This document shows positions 57,970 to 64,000 of a stretch of DNA of 64,000 bases, in pieces. Numbering within the stretch: position 1 is the first letter of the stretch; each line of letters begins with the position of its first letter. Both the position numbers and the translations under genes were made by a program. The notes beneath the pieces were generated by a model that worked only from the letters and a program-made list of their open reading frames with translations, was not told the DNA's origin and did not search any database. The stretch is from assembly GCA_902760865.1 (NCBI GenBank), contig CACWID010000011.1:1-64000 (forward strand). The letters run 5' to 3'. Source of the DNA: an uncultured Bacteroidales bacterium (GTDB lineage: Bacteria; Bacteroidota; Bacteroidia; Bacteroidales; Muribaculaceae).

Positions 57970-60900
57970 TTACTTCACGATAATCTCGCAGATGGAAACA
58001 CGGTTCCAGCTCAGTTCATCAAACATGTCGCTGATGCCCTGGCCCTGGGCATTGATGCGCTTGGCATCGATGCCATACTTCTTCACGAGCATGTCCTTCA
58101 CGCTGGCGGCGCGGCCGTTGGCGAGGTCGATGTTGTGGGCAGCAGGACCGTCCTTAGAGGCGTAACCGTTGATGGTGCACGTGGCCTCGGGATGGCTCTT
58201 CATGTAAGCGGCGATGCGCTCCACGTTGGGCTGCTGGTCGGCGCTGACGGCGGTCTTGTTCACGGGGAAGTGAACCAGGATGGTCATGTACTGCAGGGAC
58301 TTGTCAATCATGTTGCCCTTGCTCTTCACGCAGTCGTCAAGGTCTTGTTGCAGCTGACGGTTGCGGCTGTTGGCAGCGTTGAGCTGGTTCTGCAGGTCAG
58401 CGATGCGGGAATTGGCAGCGTTCTCGGCGTTGGCGAGCTGAGCGCGCAGGTTGTTGACCTCGGCGATCAGGGCGCTGTTGTCAGCAGGTGCAGCAACGGC
58501 AGCGCTGCGGCTGGTGCCGAAGGTGATCTGCAGACCCACCGACCAGGTGCGGTTGATGGGATAGGTGCGGCCCCAGGTACCATAACCCAGAGAACCCTGT
58601 CCGGCGTTCATCTCGGGATCGATGGGGAGGTCGCCGCTGCCCTTGTGCAGCAGGCACAGGTTGTTCACACTACCATAGACACGCAGCTTGTCGATAAAGG
58701 CCTTGCGGGTCAAGTTCTCGGGCAGGGTGTAACCCAACGTGATGTTCTTGAGGCGCAGGTAGCTCATGTCAACGAGGTACTTGGTCTGGGGATAGTAGTT
58801 GTGGCAGCCGCCCTCACCGGTGAGGCCCACCACGTTACCGGCGAACTCGTTGCCGGGGAACAGGCACGGGAAGTCGTTTTTCTCACTGATGTTGACAACA
58901 CCGTTCTCGGGATCATAGATATTGTACTTGGTCTGGTTGGCAAAGATAGCCAAGTCAGCCGAGCGCATCATCGGGAAAACGAAGGCCGACTGGGTCCACA
59001 TCTCGCGCTTGCCCACGCCCTGGAAGAAGACGTCCAGGTCGAAGCCCATGAAGTTTCCACCAACGTGGAAGCTGTACTCGTAGCGGGGCATCATGTTACC
59101 GATCACCTTGAGGTCACCACGGTTCTCCTCGGTGCCATTGCCGCCGTCAATCTTACCGTCGCCGTTGAGGTCCTTGTACTTGATGTCACCAGGGCCAAAG
59201 ACGAAGGTCTGGGTCTGGATGCCGGTCTGGTCGGCTACGCCGGGTGCATAGATCCACGAACCGTCGGCATTCTTGCCATTGAAGTCGCGCTCGGTGAAGT
59301 AGCGGTCGGTCTCAAAGCCCCAGATATCACCCCAGGTCATGCCCTCATAGGCATAGGCGCTGTTGCAGGGATAACCGATCAGGTGAGACTCGTTGTTCCA
59401 CTTGGTCACCTTGGTCTTTGCGTCACCAACGCTGGCGCTGAAGTAAGCACCGAAGTTCTTGTTGAACTGCTTGCGCAGGTCCAGAGTAGCTTCCCAACCG
59501 CGGGTACGCAGCTTACCGTTGTTGGTCACAGGAGCGGCAGCACCCACCGAGGGGGGTAGTGCGGTACCGGGACCCAGCATGTCGCTGGTGGTGCGCTGAT
59601 ACCAATCAAAGCCCAGAGTGAGCACGTCACCGAACAGACCCAGGTCAATACCGGCGTCCATGGTGGTGATGCGCTCCCAGGTCAGCGACGAGTTCACCCA
59701 GGTGGGCAAGCCCAGCTCGGTCACCTTGGCGCCGTTCTCGTTCAGCCAGGAGATATTGCCCTGGCTGATGGGGCTGATGAGCGACTGGAACATGTTTGCA
59801 CCCACGGCCTCGTTACCGATGGTACCGTAGGAGAAACGCAGCTTACCGTTGTCCACGATGTGGCGCAGGCGGTCCCAATACTTCTCCTGGGTGAAGCGGT
59901 AGCCCACCGATCCCGAGGGGAAGAATGCCCAGTGGTCATTCACGGGGAAGCTCGACGAACCGTCATAGCGGCCGTTCAACTCGAGCAGGTAGATGCCCTT
60001 GTAGTCATAGTTGATACGTCCGAAGTAACCGGCAGTAGCCTTGTCATAGGTGCTGCTGTTGATGTTCCACTTGGTCTGGTCACCATAGGCCAGAGCCAGC
60101 TCGGGATATTCCTCACTATAGAGTTGAGGCTTGTAAGCATAGAAGTAGTCGCTGCTGTAGTTGTCACCGTTGACACCCACCATGATGTTGAAGTTGTGGG
60201 TATCGTTGAAGCTCTTGTTCCAGTTCAGGGTGGCATTGGCAGCCCACTTGTTGCTCTTGCTGTTGTCGCGCCAAGTACCGGTGTTGCCGCTGTTCACGAT
60301 CCACTGGGGAGTCACACCGCTCCAGTTGTAGCCATACACGGTGTGGTCGCTCGAACCGCTGTTCATGTTGCCGATTTCATAGGTGAAGTCAGCGTTCAGG
60401 GTCAGGTCCTTGGTGATGTGTACCGTGGTAAAGGCGGTCATGCCCAGGCGGTCCATCGTCACGTTCTTGCGGGCAGCCTGCTTCTGCATGGCGATCACGC
60501 GGAAGTCGAGCTGCTCACCCGTGTCGGGATCGGCAATCGTGCCGCTGGGGATGAAGAACGAGCCCCAGCGCCAGATGTACTGGTACATGTTGTTCCAGGT
60601 ATCGGCACGCGAGAAGTGGCGGCGCGAGAAGTTGATGCGGGCACCGACGGTCAGCCAGTCGGTCAAGTCGGTCGAGATGTTGGCTGCGGCATTGTAGCGC
60701 TTACGCATCGCGGGGTTCCACTTCATGTTGTCCTCCTTGTAGTTGTAGCCGAAGGACAGATAGTAGGTCGTGCGGTTGCTGGCACCACGCACCGACACGT
60801 TGTGGCCCTGGGAGGGAGCGGCGTGGTTGTACCAGATGTTCTGGATGTCATAGTCGGCATAGTACATGGGCTGGCTGCCGACGAAGCGGTAGTCACCCAC

Positions 60901-61887
60901 GTCACCGTCGCTCACCCAGGGGCGCATCACGCCATAACCGATCTTCTTGCCACCGTGCTGCTGCTTCCACGCCTCGGCATAAGGCAGCAACTGGTCGAAG
61001 TACATACCGAAGAGCTCGACAGCGTCCGAGCCTTCACGCTTCTTGGCCATGATGGCCGACTTCAACTGGGTGGGTACGTCGGGGAAGTCGGGCAGGAAGG
61101 TGGGATCGTCCCAACCGAAGTTGTTGGAGTAGCTCACCGTGGCACGCTCACCCTTCTGACCGGCCTTGGTGGTGATCAGGATTACACCGAAGGCGGCTCG
61201 GGTACCGTAGATCGATGACGAGGCAGCGTCCTTCAGGACCGATACGGTGGCAATGTCATTGCCGTTGAGCAACTGCAGACCGTCCATATCGCTCACCACG
61301 CCGTCGATGACGATCATGGGCGTGCTCTCCTGACCATTGCTCAGGGTGCCGACACCACGGATGCGGATCGAGGGATTGCCGTCGATATCACCGCTGGAGT
61401 TGATGATGCTCAAGCCGGGAACGGCTCCCTGCAAGGCACGCGACACATCCTGCTCGGGACGAGAGTTGAAGGTCTTGTCGACATCCACTGTCGATACGGC
61501 ACCGGTCAGGTTCACCTTCTTCTGCGTACCGTAACCCACAACAACGAGCTCATCGAGGAGCGCCTTATCCTCGGCCATAACGATGTTCATGCCCACTGCG
61601 GCACGGGTCTCAACCGTCTTGTAGCCGATGAACGAAATCTGGAGCTTGGCATTGACGCCTGCCCGCAACGAGAAGTTGCCGTCCACATCGGTCGATGTGC
61701 CACGGGTCGTTCCAACCTCGACAACGCTGGCGCCGATGACGGGTTCTCCCTTCTCATCGACGACACGGCCTGTCACAATGCTGGTGGCGGAACTTGCCGT
61801 CACCTGGGGCGCAGGGGCTGCCTGGGCCTGATAGACAGGACCACACAGCATCAACAATGCGCCCAAAAGAGCTAAATGTCTTTTCAT
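57970..61887 (-). CDS. SusC/RagA TonB-linked transporter fused to coiled coil and OmpA-type domain
   Basis: A 1305-residue protein from the ATG at 61887 (an in-frame GTG six bases upstream is rejected). In order: signal peptide; carboxypeptidase-D-like domain ~40-115 (VTGRVVDEKGEPVIGASV); TonB-box/linker (LDELVVVGYGTQKKVNLTGAV); plug (~130-250, IRIRGVGTLSNG, VLKDAASSSIYGTRA); and a TonB-dependent barrel to ~1130 (TWSVGLQITFG as last strand). Beyond the normal end comes an Ala/Asn/Gln-rich coiled coil (~1145-1190) and then a full OmpA C-terminal domain (~1195-1305) with HFPVNKTAV, INGYASKDG and LANGRAASVKDMLVKK, including the Asp and Arg that bind diaminopimelate. The fusion should tether the transporter to peptidoglycan. 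Confidence 0.92.
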   Translation of the reverse strand: MKRHLALLGALLMLCGPVYQAQAAPAPQVTASSATSIVTGRVVDEKGEPVIGASVVEVGTTRGTSTDVDGNFSLRAGVNAKLQISFIGYKTVETRAAVGMNIVMAEDKALLDELVVVGYGTQKKVNLTGAVSTVDVDKTFNSRPEQDVSRALQGAVPGLSIINSSGDIDGNPSIRIRGVGTLSNGQESTPMIVIDGVVSDMDGLQLLNGNDIATVSVLKDAASSSIYGTRAAFGVILITTKAGQKGERATVSYSNNFGWDDPTFLPDFPDVPTQLKSAIMAKKREGSDAVELFGMYFDQLLPYAEAWKQQHGGKKIGYGVMRPWVSDGDVGDYRFVGSQPMYYADYDIQNIWYNHAAPSQGHNVSVRGASNRTTYYLSFGYNYKEDNMKWNPAMRKRYNAAANISTDLTDWLTVGARINFSRRHFSRADTWNNMYQYIWRWGSFFIPSGTIADPDTGEQLDFRVIAMQKQAARKNVTMDRLGMTAFTTVHITKDLTLNADFTYEIGNMNSGSSDHTVYGYNWSGVTPQWIVNSGNTGTWRDNSKSNKWAANATLNWNKSFNDTHNFNIMVGVNGDNYSSDYFYAYKPQLYSEEYPELALAYGDQTKWNINSSTYDKATAGYFGRINYDYKGIYLLELNGRYDGSSSFPVNDHWAFFPSGSVGYRFTQEKYWDRLRHIVDNGKLRFSYGTIGNEAVGANMFQSLISPISQGNISWLNENGAKVTELGLPTWVNSSLTWERITTMDAGIDLGLFGDVLTLGFDWYQRTTSDMLGPGTALPPSVGAAAPVTNNGKLRTRGWEATLDLRKQFNKNFGAYFSASVGDAKTKVTKWNNESHLIGYPCNSAYAYEGMTWGDIWGFETDRYFTERDFNGKNADGSWIYAPGVADQTGIQTQTFVFGPGDIKYKDLNGDGKIDGGNGTEENRGDLKVIGNMMPRYEYSFHVGGNFMGFDLDVFFQGVGKREMWTQSAFVFPMMRSADLAIFANQTKYNIYDPENGVVNISEKNDFPCLFPGNEFAGNVVGLTGEGGCHNYYPQTKYLVDMSYLRLKNITLGYTLPENLTRKAFIDKLRVYGSVNNLCLLHKGSGDLPIDPEMNAGQGSLGYGTWGRTYPINRTWSVGLQITFGTSRSAAVAAPADNSALIAEVNNLRAQLANAENAANSRIADLQNQLNAANSRNRQLQQDLDDCVKSKGNMIDKSLQYMTILVHFPVNKTAVSADQQPNVERIAAYMKSHPEATCTINGYASKDGPAAHNIDLANGRAASVKDMLVKKYGIDAKRINAQGQGISDMFDELSWNRVSICEIIVK

Positions 61888-62356
61888 AAGCACGTTTTAA
61901 TTTGTTAATATTAAGTTGTTAATTCAGATAGTTCACTTAACAAGTCTTTCACCGCTTCAGATCCTCAATCGGGTATCTGTTCTTCTCTCTCTAGTTATGT
62001 TTTTTTAACAAGATGCAAAATTCTATATTTTTTTATTACCCACCAAGAAAACGGAGCTTTTTTTACATTCGCAAATGTTAAAAACATTAAAATTCTGTAC
62101 ATGATGCGAAATTTTTCAGCAAAAATTTACCATTTTCGGTAGTGTCGGGCCATTTTTTTCACCTTTTTTTTGGTCAAGTGAATTTTTGTTTGCAAATTTG
62201 CCTACTTTTATAGGCTTTGGGGCTTAGGCTTTAGGCCGTAGAGACACACAATCGGGCGTCTCATCCACTGGCGGTAACTAACTCTAACCCCTGAGCAGAA
62301 ACGATATATATAGTCAGTTAATTCAATTTTTTATAAATTTTTTAAAGTAAGTGCGT
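61888..62356. promoter_or_regulatory. Divergent SusC-SusC promoter region
   Basis: About 470 bp without a gene, A+T-rich in the centre (62000-62210) with long T runs. It must hold the promoters of both SusC genes, but no clean TTTG/TAnnTTTG pair is evident; TAGAATTTTG on the minus strand (near 62005-62015) is an imperfect match. Confidence 0.45.
62241..62262. repeat. Decayed copy of the dispersed palindrome
   Basis: GAGACACACAATC followed by GGGCGTCTC: the outer arms match the element at 13201 and 36252, while the centre is changed. Confidence 0.55.
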
Positions 62357-64000
62357 ATGAAAAAACAATTAGCACTGTTGGCCGCTCTGGCTATCGCCTG
62401 CGGAGCACCTGCTGGGATCTCGTCAATTCCCAGCATGGGTTTCACAGCCGAGGCACAGGCCAACCGAGTTACGGGCGTCATACGTGACGCACAAGGTGAG
62501 CCCCTCATCGGTGCGACCGTCAAGGTCAAGGGTACCAACCGCGGTACCGCTACCGATGTCGACGGCAAGTATTCAATCGTCGCCAACCGAGGTGACGTGC
62601 TCGTCGTTTCCTACGTGGGCAGCAAGCCCATAGAGGTTACCGTGGGCAGTGGCAGCATGGACATCGACATGAAGGCCAACGACCAGGTTCTCGACGAGGT
62701 TGTTGTAACCGCTCTCGGTATCCGCAAGGACAAGAAGTCGCTGGGTTATGCAGTCGACGACTTGAAGGCCGATGAGCTGATGCGCAACAAGAGCGCCAAC
62801 GCCATCAACTCCCTCTCGGGTAAGATTGCTGGTGTGAACATCACCCAGTCGTCTGGTGCTGCCGGTGCCGGTGCCCAGATCATCCTGCGTGGTGGTACTA
62901 CGGTTTCTGAGACCAAGGACAGCCAGCCGCTGTTCGTTGTCGATGGTGTCATCTATGACAACTCGGCAGGTATTGTGGGTAACTCGGCATTTGACGGTAT
63001 GACGAACAGTGCCACCACCTCTTCAAACCGTGTGATGGATATCAACCCCGAGGACATCGAGAGCATGTCAATCCTGAAGGGCCCGGCTGCTGCGGCACTT
63101 TACGGCTCGATGGCAGCCAACGGTGTTGTGCTGATTACCACCAAGAAAGGTAAAGAAGGCCACACCGAGGTCAGCTTCTCGGGTAAGATGATCGCCTCGA
63201 TGGTGAAGGACCTGCCCAAGGTTCAGAAACAGTACGTTCGCGGTTACATGACCGACATGTACAACGACGCTGGCAAGTGGACTGGTCTTGACATCAAGGA
63301 CGACAGCTACAACTCATGGGGTCCCAAGGGCAATGGTCCCTTCTATGACAACCTGAAGAACTTCTTCGAGACGGGTATTATCTGGGACACCAACCTGAGC
63401 GTTAGTGGCGGTACCAAGAACAACAACTTCTTCCTGAGCGGTTCATTCTACGATCAGGACGGTATCGTTCCCACCACGGGCTACACCAAGACGACCTTCC
63501 GCTTCAATGGTGAGCAGAAGGTGGGCCGCTTCACCTTCGGCGCCAACGCTGCTTACAGCGATGCCCGCACCGTGAAGACCCTGACTGGTGCCGCTCTCTA
63601 CGGTTCCAGTGGTACTGGTGCCCTCTACGCAGCCTATAACTGGGCTCCCAGCGATGACATGCGTCACTACCTCAACGAGGACGGCTCGCGTTTCCGCATG
63701 TTCGGTGACCAGTTCCAGCCCTGGGACGAGCGTGACAATCCCTACTGGATCCTCGACAAGAACAAGATGACCGATGAAACCGAGCGTTTCACCGGAAACT
63801 TCAATGTGAAGTGGGACATCTTCGACTGGTGGTGGCTGAGCTACCGCATGGGTGTCGATAGCTATACCACCCAGAGCCACAACGAGATCGGTGCTGGTGG
63901 CGCTATCAAGCAGATCTGGCAGCGCGGTATGTTGAGTGACAACATGTACAAGTATCGCTACCTGAGCAACAACCTGATGTCGAACTGGAATGGTCAGTTC
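62357..64000 (+). CDS. SusC/RagA TonB-linked outer-membrane protein (cut by window edge)
   Basis: The first ~548 residues are present and the frame runs off the right edge. It has a signal peptide (MKKQLALLAALAIACGAP), a carboxypeptidase-D-like domain (VTGVIRDAQGEPLIGATV), the linker LDEVVVTALGIRKDKKSLGY with the SusC signature, the plug domain (NSLSGKIAGVNI, QIILRGG, PLFVVDG, SILKGPAAAALYGS, GVVLITTKKG) and the first barrel strands. It imports oligosaccharides or peptides with TonB energy. The linker type (ALGIRKDKKSLGYAV) differs from that of the divergent SusC, so they belong to different transport systems. A SusD partner is expected beyond the window. Confidence 0.93.
   Translation, partial: MKKQLALLAALAIACGAPAGISSIPSMGFTAEAQANRVTGVIRDAQGEPLIGATVKVKGTNRGTATDVDGKYSIVANRGDVLVVSYVGSKPIEVTVGSGSMDIDMKANDQVLDEVVVTALGIRKDKKSLGYAVDDLKADELMRNKSANAINSLSGKIAGVNITQSSGAAGAGAQIILRGGTTVSETKDSQPLFVVDGVIYDNSAGIVGNSAFDGMTNSATTSSNRVMDINPEDIESMSILKGPAAAALYGSMAANGVVLITTKKGKEGHTEVSFSGKMIASMVKDLPKVQKQYVRGYMTDMYNDAGKWTGLDIKDDSYNSWGPKGNGPFYDNLKNFFETGIIWDTNLSVSGGTKNNNFFLSGSFYDQDGIVPTTGYTKTTFRFNGEQKVGRFTFGANAAYSDARTVKTLTGAALYGSSGTGALYAAYNWAPSDDMRHYLNEDGSRFRMFGDQFQPWDERDNPYWILDKNKMTDETERFTGNFNVKWDIFDWWWLSYRMGVDSYTTQSHNEIGAGGAIKQIWQRGMLSDNMYKYRYLSNNLMSNWNGQF

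Overview
The window is chromosomal DNA from a member of the Bacteroidales, most likely a gut Muribaculaceae or Prevotellaceae species. Supporting signs are SusC/SusD outer-membrane pairs, C-terminal type IX (Por) sorting domains, dockerin-bearing M6 peptidases, the ParA-ParB-DUF5683-MltD gene order, and promoters of the Bacteroidetes type (TTTG, about 19-20 bp, TAnnTTTG) in front of many genes. Assignment below order level is an inference.

Positions 1-12,116 are visibly richer in A+T than the rest and read as an accessory, defence-type island ending exactly at the 3' end of a tRNA-Leu(CAA) gene. It holds the end of an ATPase gene overlapping a TOPRIM gene by 4 bp (ATPase-TOPRIM anti-phage type), a lipoprotein, a PIF1-like helicase, an AlbA_2/Schlafen-type protein with a winged helix, and an operon of WYL regulator, large hybrid histidine kinase and receiver protein. 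The kinase carries a degenerate DNA-methyltransferase-like and target-recognition-like front end fused to a kinase core. This three-gene operon is my best candidate for an undescribed system. Inverted repeats sit at three promoters in the island.

Positions 12,117-18,300 are core: tRNA-Leu, TcdA, MltD, DUF5683, ParB and ParA, and a probable structured small RNA with its own promoter and terminator.

Positions 18,300-33,600 encode mostly secreted proteins: three tandem M6 metallopeptidases with dockerins, PanB, a 16-residue Lys/Cys/His repeat protein, a 1297-residue multidomain carbohydrate-related protein, and a beta-helix protein. Between the last two lies a 267-bp MITE-like insertion that split a dispersed palindromic repeat.

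Positions 33,800-56,000 are mostly housekeeping: a Na/phosphate symporter, a Pmp3-like peptide, tryptophanase, a TPR-AraC regulator, a large fibronectin-type secreted protein, lipoproteins, a MazG-like enzyme, DeoC with a metal-binding-like tail, Lgt, Obg, two uridine-kinase-like proteins and a metallo-beta-lactamase-fold lipoprotein.

Positions 56,100-64,000 hold a SusD-SusC operon whose SusC is fused at its C-terminus to a coiled coil and an OmpA-type peptidoglycan-binding domain, and a divergent second SusC running off the right end.
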